From positions 3,596,001 to 3,660,000 of the forward strand of contig OX579637.1 of assembly GCA_951230915.1 (NCBI GenBank): 64,000 nt of DNA, written 5' to 3'. Below are positions 11,392-22,300 of the stretch, one piece after another (the first letter of the stretch is position 1; every line of letters starts with the position of its first letter). The stretch is from Antitrichia curtipendula (lineage: Eukaryota; Streptophyta; Bryopsida; Hypnales; Leucodontaceae). Position numbers and translations under genes: made by a program. The notes beneath the pieces are model-generated. The model did not search any database. It saw only the letters and a list, made by a program, of their open reading frames with translations, and was not told the DNA's origin.

Positions 11392-11583
11392 CTGCAATTC
11401 AAGATTGTGGAGAAGGACTCATTGTAAGAAATATATTGCATTTTCAATGATAATTGTCCTTTACAATATAGAACTCAATACACCAGTGTTGAGACTACGA
11501 CTAACGCCAACACAAACAATGTCCGGATAAAAATGGAGCACTGCATCTACAGACAAAGCTAGAGCTCAAACTCTATCAAACAG

Positions 11584-11604
11584 TTTAGCTCGAGTCGAGC
11601 TAAA
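11584..11604. repeat. Perfect 21-bp palindrome (variant of family A)
   Basis: Ten-nt arms TTTAGCTCGA and TCGAGCTAAA around one central G, so the centre is CGAGTCG. It links family A (TTTAGC outer arm) to families C and D, which share the TCGAGTCGA centre. It lies between the end of the INGQHS gene and the first FCP1-like exon. Confidence 0.85.
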
Positions 11605-12730
11605 TCTACATCAGGCAATGCTCACTAAGTGTTTATTGGGTAGAACCTGTAGGTTAATCTTCGATGGGCAGGGCATCACTTCCAGGCTCCACCTCGAAAG
11701 CCTCTCTGGACAGGTTCTGCCCAATCTCCATCTCCGCAGCTTCCACGTCGGGACGTGGACTCCACACTGGGTCTTCTTGCTGAGCTTCCGGAGGAGAGGG
11801 ATCACCAACAAAATCTTCAGATGGCAGAGGTGCGGGCGACTCGGGTGCGCTACCAGGGATTGCCGTATTTGGCTGCGACGGACTCGATGCGTTGCTTATG
11901 TTTGAGCCGGACGGCTGGCCCTGCAGTTGCAGCATCGGAGTTTGTGGAGGAGGGGTCAGCACTGCGGACGGTTTTGGGTCAACCTTATTGATCAGGAGTT
12001 GAAGCATTTTCCTATTCTGTTGGGCTAGCTCGCGGTTGTTTTGGAACTCCGCCCGCATCCACTCCTGATTATTTCTGTGAAGTTCAAGGTTTTCAGCCCT
12101 CTCCCTTGCGTTGTCCTCCCTGATCTGTGCTAGTGCAGCTTGTTTTGGCGTTGGTTTAGCTGAGATTGTGTTTGCATATTCGCTATCGATAAGGTAGTCT
12201 AGGCTATAATCTCCGCCAGCTGCTTTGTAATACTTGTAATGGTTTCCCTCTTCCTCTTCTTTTGTGGGCGCCCAGATGCAGTAGGAGTCTTTGGTGTTAC
12301 AGGCAAAGGAGGTAACATGGAGCTCGCCGATGATCCTGGTATATCTGTAGACATGCGGCTCGTCTGTGTTGCCATTTCATCGAGTCCTTGAGGCCCGTCG
12401 TCTTCGATATCTTCCTCGTCCTCATCGGATTCGGACTCAGATTCCGGTTCTTCGTAGACCGGAACCTCCATCAGCCGCTCACTGAGTTGGGAAGTCTGGC
12501 TCGACCTCAATTTCCTCTTCGAGGATGAGGGCGTTGAACTCAGACCTTCACCAGCCGACCTCGGGTATCCACTCTCAAGGAAGTCGGCTATATCTAGCAT
12601 CATGGCCTTCTTACAGATTTCTTCCCACCAACCCAATTGAGAACCAAGACCAGTGGCGAAGATGTTCACGTTACTCATCTGCAAGGAAGAAATAATATTG
12701 TTAACGCAATCGGCAGAAGATGCAAGACAT

Positions 12731-12751
12731 TCTAGCGCGGCCCGCGCTAAA
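12731..12751. repeat. Intronic family-A palindrome
   Basis: Arms TCTAGCGCGG and CCGCGCTAAA around one base, one mismatch. It lies inside predicted intron 12679-12871. Confidence 0.8.
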
Positions 12752-12831
12752 ACAACAACTCATTCGAGTGCTTAGGATAGGAAACAACGACAACAGGCAT
12801 ACACTATAAACACTTCATACATGCAGCTCAG

Positions 12832-12852
12832 TTTAGCACGACGCGCACTAAA
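12832..12852. repeat. Intronic family-A palindrome
   Basis: Reads TTTAGCACG then ACG then CGCACTAAA. It begins ~14 nt after the donor of intron 12679-12871 (minus strand). Confidence 0.75.
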
Positions 12853-14338
12853 GTGAAGTCATGATGCATACCACGGCCACGCACGTCAGCTTGCCACCCG
12901 TGTACCCGGAGAAGATCGACATGCCGGACTTGCAGAATGCCTGCACGAGCCACAAGTAGAATTCCATTCTCAATTCCTTGTTGTGAATCCGATACTCTAG
13001 CTCACTGTACGCACGTGCTTTCATGTATCGTGCCGTTTCTGGACACACAAACTCGGAAGGGATTTCCACCTTGTTCTTGTTTTGTGGATTCTGCAGGAAG
13101 ATGAGGAACACTTTCTTGGGCGTCCTCGCTGCTGGTACATTTCCCAGGCGGTCATTCTTTCCAGCGTAGTACACGGAATAGGAAATCAAGAAGGATTTGA
13201 GAACCCTGTTTGATTCGACATACTTCAGGGCTTGAGCTTGCTCCTTCTCGTCACCACAAATGAGGAGCCACGACGGAACATCCCCAAGTGCAGGTTTCTT
13301 TGTGTCGTCCATGGACGTGAGCACTTCAATGAAGTACGGGTTCTCCACGGTAGAGGTGGCCTTCTTCTCAATCCCCGGCAAGGACCTGAAGTCAATCACC
13401 CCGAGCGCAAGATGATTTCCGGTCTCCGTAGTCCACACCTTCTTTGGCCATTCCATGTGACGATTTTTGACCCACTCATAGGGCCGATAGTGGCCATTCG
13501 CCGTCAGCTTCTCAAACTTCTCCTTGTGCTCAAGGAACACCTTGAAGAAATCATAGGCGTCTTGGGATAGCTTGGTGATCACCTTGTTCCTTGCCGACTT
13601 GTTTTTTGCTCTCCCAAAGTAGGCTTCACCGGGCCTATCGAGCAGCACGTCTATGGTGGCACTGGAGAAAAGGCGTTCTTTCTTAAAGGCCTTCCAATTC
13701 TCACTGATGATCTCGTTTCGTGCGTTCATGAGCCCAAGTTGTGGCTTGATGCCATGGAGTTCCTTGATCACGAGGTTCTTCCGCTTATGACGTTCGACCC
13801 ACTCCTTTGTACTGAAACAGTCATCGAGGACCGACGTGATACTCTTCATTGTGACCTTCGGGTATGAATGAGTGCGTTTCCCACCCGATTGGTTGAGCAG
13901 ATGTTTTGCAAGTTTTGCTATTTCATCGTAGCTCAGATTACCCAAGTGCTTGAAGAATACACGATTCAACATGCAACTCTTGGGATTCCAATCCTCCTTA
14001 GCGTTGAACATCATATCCATGTCAGGATTGAAGAGCTCCCCGTGCGCTGTGGCGGTGATCACCTCACTCCACAGCTTGTACACATCGTCGGGTGCTGTGA
14101 TGAGCCATAACTCGTTTGTGAGCTTTAGCTTCTCTTCTTTATATTTCGTCTTCGAGATTTTCAGATTCTTGACAACATCAATCATGGAGAATCTCATATA
14201 CATTGCCCTCTCGAACACCTACCACATATTTTGAAAAACGGTGTTAGAAATGGCAGCTTAGTTTCATGTAATTCAGTCGGAATACTTGAAGAAACAAATT
14301 CAGCGAAGAATGAATTGATCCGCGTCTCAGGGATGCAG

Positions 14339-14359
14339 TTTAGCGCGCCTCGCGCTAAA
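14339..14359. repeat. Intronic family-A palindrome next to a donor
   Basis: Arms TTTAGCGCG and CGCGCTAAA around CCT. It starts two nt after the donor hexamer GTAAGC of intron 14219-14367 (minus strand), so the nascent RNA could fold right at the 5' splice site. Confidence 0.85.
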
Positions 14360-15816
14360 GTGCTTACTTGGAAGCTCTCTTTTTTCTGCCTGTTTTCGAT
14401 TGTCCTTCTCGTGGACGCTAGAGTACCAACTGATTTTGTTGGCATCAGATTTTTGGACCTGCCCATATCTTCTCAGACGTTTTGAGCTCCCAGAATATTG
14501 GTCGCCCAGGATGGTTGAATAGCCACAAAATGGTTTGTTCGATTGTAGTATGCGGAAATGCTTCGCAGCTTCTCAGCATCTTCTGACCACACAATGAAAA
14601 AGTTCCATTTTTGAAAATGCTCCCTCTCATCCTTGTCCACGTTGTTTTTGTCATCAAACATGTACTTGCTAGCTTCAATACTATGCTGCCCGTTGATGAT
14701 GTAGAATTTCCCGGCCTCGATTTCCTCCCACCTTGTGGACTTCTTTTTTAGATCGACGGGCATGACGCAGAGCGCTTGTTTGGTGCTCTTGTCAGGAATA
14801 TTTAGGAGCACATTCACCATGTCTTCAGCAATGTTGTTCTACTTGGACCGGATGTTATATGTTGGCGGCGCCTCTATGAGCTATGGGATGTCAATCTCTT
14901 TCTTCTCACCAACACCAAAGACATATGCGTCTTCACAAGTGGTCCAGATTTTTTTGTACACTTGACTTATATGCTCATAGTCAGGTTTCTTTTCTGTCGC
15001 CCGCAAGTGTGGCACATTTTCCATCTCGTCCGCGTAACTCCCTTCTGCGACCTCTGAAGTTTCAGACTCCTTTGCATAAGGTGTCTTCTTTGGCGTTGCG
15101 GCGGTGGCTTTCTTCCCTTTCCACGTGTTGGTCTTCAGGGTTGGCGTCTGAGTGCTTCTGTGACCCCGACTTGCACCCGATTCCTGCTTTATTTTCATTT
15201 TTGAGGTCATACTTCCGCCTTGGTTCACAATCTCCTTTGACACAGATTGGGCTCTGTTATTCTCCTCCTGCATCTCAAGCTTCCCCTTCAGCGTGTGAAA
15301 GTCGTTGAATAACATACGGATTTTGCTGCATAGCTTTTTCCATGTGAAGTGGGGCCCATTTGCATTCTGCCACTCATTGTTGTCCAATTTCTTCTTCAAC
15401 TCCTTGATCTCACCGCGATATGGAGTAGGTTCAAGACTCGACAAGAATGAGCTCAACTGGTAGGGCACAAGAACCAAGTTGATACAAATTGCGAAGTAGT
15501 AGTTATTCTGCCTACTCTCACCGGGAATCGTTGTCACGCATTTGACTTTGATCATTGGGTGCATGTCTGCCTCTACATCCTTGATCTTCTCGTAGAATGA
15601 GAGTTGCAAGAAGCACTGAGCGTTCTTAAAATTATACGATATGGAGAATTGAACGGGATCATGAATAGGCTCCAAGCCTCAACTCTCTCCGGCTCCTTGA
15701 ATTCCCAGTATTCTCCTTCTATGAGATGGTCGTCTGCACTTTTGTCGTCATCGTGGAACTGCACTTCACATCTCTTGAAGTACATTTCCAGCGCCTCGAT
15801 TTGATTATCCATCCTC

Positions 15817-17530
15817 CTAACAAAACACGGTTGAAGATGAAGTTAGTTGACAACGGACAATACTGATTTTTAACAGTTGCATTTTAGCGCGACACGCGCT
15901 AAGATGCAGTTTCATGCACAATGCCATATTCAACCTCATTGTCGATCATGTTTGTCTTGCGTTTGCGCGGTTCATGATAATTTGCCTTTGATTCTGGTGC
16001 CTTAGGACTGTCGTCCTAGCTGTTGTTTCATGTATAGCGGTGGATCTCAGTCTTTTACGCTATATTGTCCCCTCCTAGCAACTCCTATGAAAGTGGGTAA
16101 TACTCTTTAGGTGCGAATGTTTTGTAGTGTATATCTACTGCACTTTAGCGCGACTCGCGCTAAAGTGTTTTTTGACAAGCGGTTTGTATTTGCTTCGGAT
16201 TTTGCCCCTGCTTATTATTTTAGTTCTGCTTCATTCTGGTCAACTTCTAGGTTGTGATCGCTGAACTCTCTACCAACCTGCGGATCTTTTTTTTTGGGTA
16301 CTTGTCTCTTGTTCGCTGGTGTACCAGTGGTTCCGTCTGCTACTTGTTAGCGCGTCTCGCGCTAAACTGTCCCGATCCAAATGGCATGTCTGGACTTGCG
16401 TTTCGCAGTTCAGGTACTCATTCACTCCTTCGTCCCTCGGCTACGCTTTAGCGCGAGCCGCGCTAAAGTGTATCCTTGTGATTTGTTCTCATCGACTTGC
16501 TTATTCGAGTTCTGGTACTAGTTTATTACTTAGTTTGAGGATGACACTATAGCGCGCCTTGCGCTAAACTGTTCCTCTCACAGTATTATGCTTGACTTTG
16601 GGTACAAAAGCTCAGGCAGGAATCATACTGCTAGGTCAGCTGACTACACTTTAGCGCGAGCCGCGCTAAAGTGTCTTCCTGCTAGCGGTGTTTGGACTTG
16701 CGATGCAGTATTCTGGTAACTATTTACCATTCCATCCATGGACTACACTTTAGCGCGGCTCACGCTAAAGTGTCTCTATGTGAGACATATTCTTTGCCAC
16801 GCGTGCTTATTTGCTGCACTTTAGCGCGAGGCGTGCTAAAGTGTATCCCTGTGATTTGTACTCTTGGACATGCGTACTGGAAGACATGCATACTGGAAGA
16901 CATGTGTATTGATTTATTACTTGGTTTTTCGACGACACTTTAGCGCGCCTCGCGCTAAACTGTCCCCGTTCTAGAGTTGTGTCTGGATTTCCATGCAAAA
17001 ACTGAGGTAGTAATCCGACTCCTGGGCCGGCTGACTACTCTTTAGCGCAGCTCGCGCTAAAGTGTCTGCCTGCTAACGGTACTCTTTGACATACATGCTG
17101 GTTTGCTGTACTTTAGCGCGAGCCGCGCTAAAGTGCCTCCCTACCATCTGTGCATTTTTGTGGGTTTTTCTGCTTTCCGACGGTTGTTTTTAAGGTTAGG
17201 TTCATGCTTTTTCGGGGTCCGGATTCATTATTGAAATAACGGGAGTGCTTCCAGCAACATTGGTTGCAGAATCACTATGCATTGCAAGGGAATTGAGGGT
17301 TCAGGAAGAAAATTTTGGACAACGTCGGAGGTAGGAAATTGACAAAGAACTCAATGACACACTTTCGTATTAGTCAAATTTCCAATTGCTACAGTGTTTT
17401 TCAATGCTTTAAACCAATTGTGACACTATCATGTGAAGAATCTAATGTGTTCCAATGAAAGCGATTTGGAATTTGTCTTATGAAATAGCATGAAGAAAAA
17501 AATGCAGAAGCACAAGTCGTAAGAAATTAC
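15817..17530 (-). other. Predicted leader intron of the INGQHS gene
   Basis: On the minus strand a donor CAG/GTAATT is seen at 17531/17530, and an acceptor TTTTGTTAG/GAGG lies four nt before the ATG at 15812. The whole family-A array falls inside. The exon upstream of 17531 has no reading frame and would be 5' UTR. This is predicted from splice consensus only. Confidence 0.5.
15883..17132. repeat. Palindrome array A (TTTAGCG arms)
   Basis: Eleven 21-bp palindromes starting at 15883, 16144, 16346, 16447, 16548, 16650, 16749, 16820, 16939, 17041 and 17112. Arms are TTTAGCGCG and CGCGCTAAA around three bases, usually extended by CAC/GTG. Five of the intervals are 99-102 bp and one is 202 bp; the rest are 71, 119, 71 and 261. 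A 391-bp higher-order repeat (16548 to 16939, 16650 to 17041) shows that blocks of the array were duplicated. The array lies inside the predicted leader intron. Confidence 0.9.
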
Positions 17531-17919
17531 CTGAGATTCAAGGTATGATTTGCTTCTCGCTGGCCTTCACGAATTGACGAATTGCAAAACTTGTTTCCAC
17601 CTTCCGATTACCTGTTTGCAAATCAATCAAATGAACACTAAGACATCAAATTTGACAGTTTTGAAATGCATGAAAGAACATTAAAAATGTGATGATGAAG
17701 TCAACCATCAAAAACAAAAACGTGCACTGATTTAGAACTTTCATGCACTTTTTTCAAAAAAGCACCTCTTACAAAACACCACATGAACCTGAACATTTGA
17801 TCACTCACAAGACACCGCATGAACATGAACATTCGATCGCTCACAAGACACCGCATTCTACCACCTCTTACAATACGTACGTCTACGGGTCTTCTTCAAC
17901 CATAACGAAAAACACATCA
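17133..17919. other. No gene seen
   Basis: Mostly AT-rich leader and promoter-like DNA of the INGQHS gene. From ~17760 there are short repeats of the CACAAGACACCGCATGAAC type. Confidence 0.35.
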
Positions 17920-18800
17920 GGAGCACACTTGACCACATTCAACAATCCAGAATTGAAAGGTAAATTTAAGAAACCTTACCCCAAAGCACACTCCAAGCAC
18001 GTTGTTGCAGTGGTTTAGGACAGCTCTGCTTCACGCTTCACGCACTTCCCCGAGTCGATCCGAGCGAGGTCGGAGCTCAGTCGAAGAAGCTCAAACCTAA
18101 ACCACAAACAAACCGAATCTGAGAATTGCACGACAAAAAACACAGCCTAAACTCTACTCTCCCGAATTATCCTAATCCCGCAAGCTGAGGTTTACGCAGG
18201 AAATAAATAAGACTACAGGAGGTCGACAAGGACTCTGAACCCCAAGGCCCCAAGGCGGCGCTCGTCACGCATCTAGTGGAGCTCTTCTTTGACAGAAACG
18301 GAAAAAAAAAGCAGGAGGATACCTGACCACACCCGACATTCCAAAATTGAAAGGGAAATATGAATGCTTACCTCGAAGCACACTCCAAAGCACGTTGTTG
18401 CAGTGGTGAAGAACAGCTCTTCTCCACGATCCACGCACTTCCCGAAGTCAATCGGAGCAAGGTCGGAGCTAAGTCGCAGAAGCCCAAATCTAAACAACAG
18501 AGGAGCCGAAATTCAGTTTAGCACAACAACAAACGCAGAAGAATCTCTACGCTCCCAAATTACACTAATCCTGCAAACTGGGGTTGACACAGACATAAAT
18601 CAAACATAAATCAAGACCAGAGGAGGTCGACGAGGACCGTGAACCCCAAGGTGACGCTCGTCACAAGGACCGTGAACCCCAAGGCGACGCTCGTCACGAG
18701 GACCGTGAACCCCAAGGCGACGCTTGTCACAAGGACCGTGAACTCCCAAGTCGACGCTCGTCATGAGAACCGTGAACTCCCAAGGCGACCCTATTACTGC
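17920..18800. repeat. ~394-bp tandem duplication
   Basis: Unit 1 (about 17920-18310) and unit 2 (about 18316-18800) align throughout, with shared anchors AATTGAAAGG (17951 and 18345), GCACGTTGTTGCAGTGG, CACGCACTTCCC and GGAGGTCGAC. A more diverged third copy of part of the unit follows at about 18860-19060. No gene is recognised. Confidence 0.7.
18632..18790. repeat. Minisatellite, ~34-bp unit, about five copies
   Basis: Repeats of AGGACCGTGAACCCCAAGG followed by CGACGCTCGTCAC, with the last two copies more diverged. It lies at the end of the second 394-bp unit and was amplified there; unit 1 has only one related copy at about 18227-18270. Confidence 0.8.
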
Positions 18801-19204
18801 TGAAGCTCTTTCTCGGAAAAAACGGAAAAAACAACAGCAACACACCCTAAATCAAAATTTCATACAATAAATCAAAGGCTTCCCCCAAATGCTTACTCCA
18901 ATGACGTTGTGGAATTGCAGAAACTCGTACGCTCCACGCTCCACCAGGTTGCGGAACCGCTGCACGCACTTCCGCAAGTTCTCCACGCACCTCCGGAATC
19001 ACTCCACGCACTTGCGGTTTAGGGTCTCCATGCACTTCCAAAATTCTTGCGAAACAGTCTCCGCACTTCCGACATTCTTCCGAACAAGCTCCGGGATAAC
19101 TCGCAAAGCATCAACTCCAACAGCGGACGACGTCAACTTCGAAGAAACAACAAAAAAATCGAACGACAAGTGGGAGCCAAACCCTAGAATGGACCGTCAC
19201 CTTG

Positions 19205-19390
19205 CACCCTAAACCGATATCCTAAATCCATACCCTGGCCTATACCCTGATCCATACCCTGGCCCATACCTTGGCCTAGCAATACCCGAAACCTTAAACT
19301 AATACCCTAAATCCATACCCTAAATCCATACTCTAAACCCTAAAATCCTAAACCATACCCTAAACCTATACCCTAAATCCATACCCTGAC
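19205..19390. repeat. Degenerate telomere-like tract
   Basis: Many CCCTAAA-like words mixed with ATACCCTAAATCC and ATACCCTGGCC variants. Plant telomeres are (CCCTAAA)n, so this is an interstitial, decayed telomere-like tract and not a chromosome end. Confidence 0.65.
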
Positions 19391-22300
19391 CTGCAAATAT
19401 CCAGCAATATCCTATCATTATTAATACAAAGTTACCTATAGTTTTCGAATGGAAACAAATATTTTGTTGTTAGGATGTGGTTTGTAATATCCTTGGTCAG
19501 TATTTCTCTAAACCCTAAATGCTAGTTGTTCATTCGGTATAAATAATTGTAACAACTCAATACATGCGGGTTTCACAGAACATATACCAATCCATAACCC
19601 CCTATTAGAGTTCAAAGTTCATAGTTACGCATCTCTGCATTGTTTATTATAAATCTTATTCATATGCAAATTGTTGTATAAAGCATACATAGAATATGTC
19701 TCAATTATCTTGGCCCATTTAGCCTATTTTATCAACATCTAACACTACATTCATGTTTTAAAATATAGTAACTAAGAATAATAAGTATTGTTTAAGTAAT
19801 AAGGATTAGAGTTTTCATTTGCATTTATAAACCTCCTTTTGAAGAAATAAATACTATTTAATGGCTTACAAATTACTCTTTATAATGTAGGCAAAATAAT
19901 AATAAAGGCAACATTTTCTAATCATTATGTGTAATTAGCTGAAATTTTTTTTTTTTTTGAAACACATGGACAATTTCCATTGCTTAGCTGAAACTTTGAA
20001 CCTTTTGCGGAATTTGAAATCTCCTATTGAAGTCCTTTAAGAAGATTTGTTCCCACCAAAAATGAATTGCATCTTTACACCTGAAGCATAATCTTTTTCT
20101 TTTGTTTAGGATCGTCTGTGGACTTGCCTATAGTGCAAACATTGATACATTTCATTCTTCACTATGTATTTGATATAGTGAAATTGTTGTGTAATCCTTC
20201 GAAAATGAATTCAATAAAAAAATATTCTTCACTTGATCTTAAACCCTATGATAAAAACGTAGGATTTTTGTATTCAACCAAAAATTTTGTATAGAAATCA
20301 CAAATATTCAAACTATAATATATTATTATAAAAATTTTGTTAAAAAGTGATTGAAAAATATTGGTTAAGGAACTACTTGATCTAACCATTTGCGTAGGAT
20401 GCACAAATCATAGTTTACTACTATTGTCTGAGAATTATTATTAAATCATTTATATAATTGAGTTGTTTTTTTTAACCCTTGAGTGACCGTGGTTGATTTG
20501 AGGGGCGGGCGTAGATTTTCAAGAAAGTAAACTTTGTGGCCACTCTAAAGATGTCGTCTTAGATCAAACCGTATAAGGTATTTCCATAAAGGAGATTCTT
20601 CAACCTAACAAAAAATCAAACTCATCCATTTGTACAAATCTCTAAAAATAAGATAGAAGGTCCATAAATGAACCTTATAAGGGCTAAAATTGAATTTTGG
20701 GGAAGTGAAACATCTTTTAATATTTTTTAGTAAATTTTCCACAAAAGACAAGTAGACTAGGCATCTAACCCAAGTCGTTTCATATTTTTTTAGCTTTGTG
20801 TAATTAGTTACAAATTTTTGAAGTTCACAAAAAATGGTCATCTGTGGTCATCAATGCAAATACCTTTCTAAAATGTGCAGATTTGGTACATTGAAGAAAG
20901 TGAAATGTACCTCTACATCATGTTTGCTTCTAGAGCCTTGTTGGAGTTTGAGTTGCTTTCCTTAATTCTCAAAAATCAATGATTTGAATGACCCTTTAGA
21001 ATTTGCGCTATCTAAATATCAATGCATAAATTTACTTTGGGCATTCATGAGATTACAAAGAAACACTTATGCCTTGTTTAGACATCAAGTTACAAAAAAA
21101 TCTCACAATTTGGTTGACATTTTTTTGTGTTTTTGTTTAATACTTTCCATTTGAAGGTCCAGGCCATTTGAGTTTGCAACCTCATAGCTAATTCATCAAT
21201 GCTCCAACTCCCTTAAAATTAGTTTTGTTTGAAGCGCATGAAGACACTCTAATTGCGTTACTCTTTGAGTTTTTTGTGATCAAATGTATTTTGAATAGCA
21301 TCAGACCAAGAGTCCCAAAATCAACCACAAAGTGGTCAACCGGTCACTAAAGGGGTAATGCATCTTCACAATTTTAGTAGAACAAAGGCTATTTCCTATC
21401 CCATCAAGTGTAACTCAAAAATCAAGATTAAATAGTGTAACTAGAAAATCAATGTATTAAATAAAGACTCCTATTGATTTTAACACTACATCTTCTAGAG
21501 TAAGACATATCTCATAATGTATTTGGAGTTTTTAGTGAGCATCAATAGGCTCTATTGTTGAAGTAAATTTCAAATAACTACAAAATAATCATATGATTTC
21601 AAAGATTTGAAAAAAACAGCATATGAAGTCTTAAGAGAGTATAGTTTATTTGTACATGAGAATTTATGTTTATTCATTTTACCCTCTAAATATGACTTTG
21701 CACATATAAGGACAATGGTACTATTAGAAAATAGAATAAAAATGGGTCACAATGGAAAAAATATTTCATCAAAATTCAAAGTATTATATTCAGGGTTTAG
21801 GGTTTAGGATTTAAGATTTAGGGTTTAGATTGTGTTTTGGGGGGGATGGTTCTAATTTCTTCATTCTAGTACCAACATGGTTTTTTGAAAAGAATGCAGG
21901 TTCTCTTGCGTAGGAAAAGGCCTACTTAAAGTAGCAACAATTATGTTTGTGCATGAGTTTTCAAAATTTCGTGTATTTGCAACTTCTACATATTTTTTGT
22001 TTTCATTTTATTAATTTATTTCATGTGTTTTGTGCTTTGAAATTCATAAACTACAGCACATGGCATGTCAAAGAAGAAGTTGGTTTTTGTAAACAAATGC
22101 CTACAAGTAGCATGAAATTAGTTTCCTCATGGATTTAAAGTGTTCTTGTACTTTGCAAGTTTGACATTTTTTTTTCTCCCATTTCAAAATCTCTCACAGA
22201 AGTAAATGTTCTTGATTTAAACTTCACAGTATATTCATGCTACTTTTTTAGGAATTGGGTTTAGGTCCCTAAAGATTCCATGAACCATTTTTTGTTGTTG

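Larger units (their letters stand above)
11654..15816 (-). pseudogene. INGQHS (DGQHR/ParB-like) element gene
   Basis: Three exons on the minus strand. Exon 1 (14368-15816) starts MDNQIEALEMYF at 15812. It has HDPVQFSISYNF, FLQLSFYEKIKDVEADMHP, a charged linker, then FYIINGQHSIEASKYM, NFFIVWSED and YYNRTNHF. Exon 2 (12872-14218) starts VFERAMYMRF and is a helical ~450-residue region. Exon 3 (from 12678) opens MSNVNIFATGLG and holds acidic, basic (KKRKRE) and Pro-rich segments ending near 11654. Introns: 14219-14367 (GTAAGC...GTAG) and 12679-12871 (GTATGC...GCAG). INGQHS-x-EA resembles the DGQHR/ParB-N motif of nucleotide-using domains; this is inference. Damage: TAG at 14881-14883 and 14839-14841, TGA at 14473-14475, and frameshifts near 15670 and 12230. 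Confidence 0.6.

Noticed and set aside
19205..19390. True telomere
   Set aside because: The tract is degenerate and has complex sequence on both sides.
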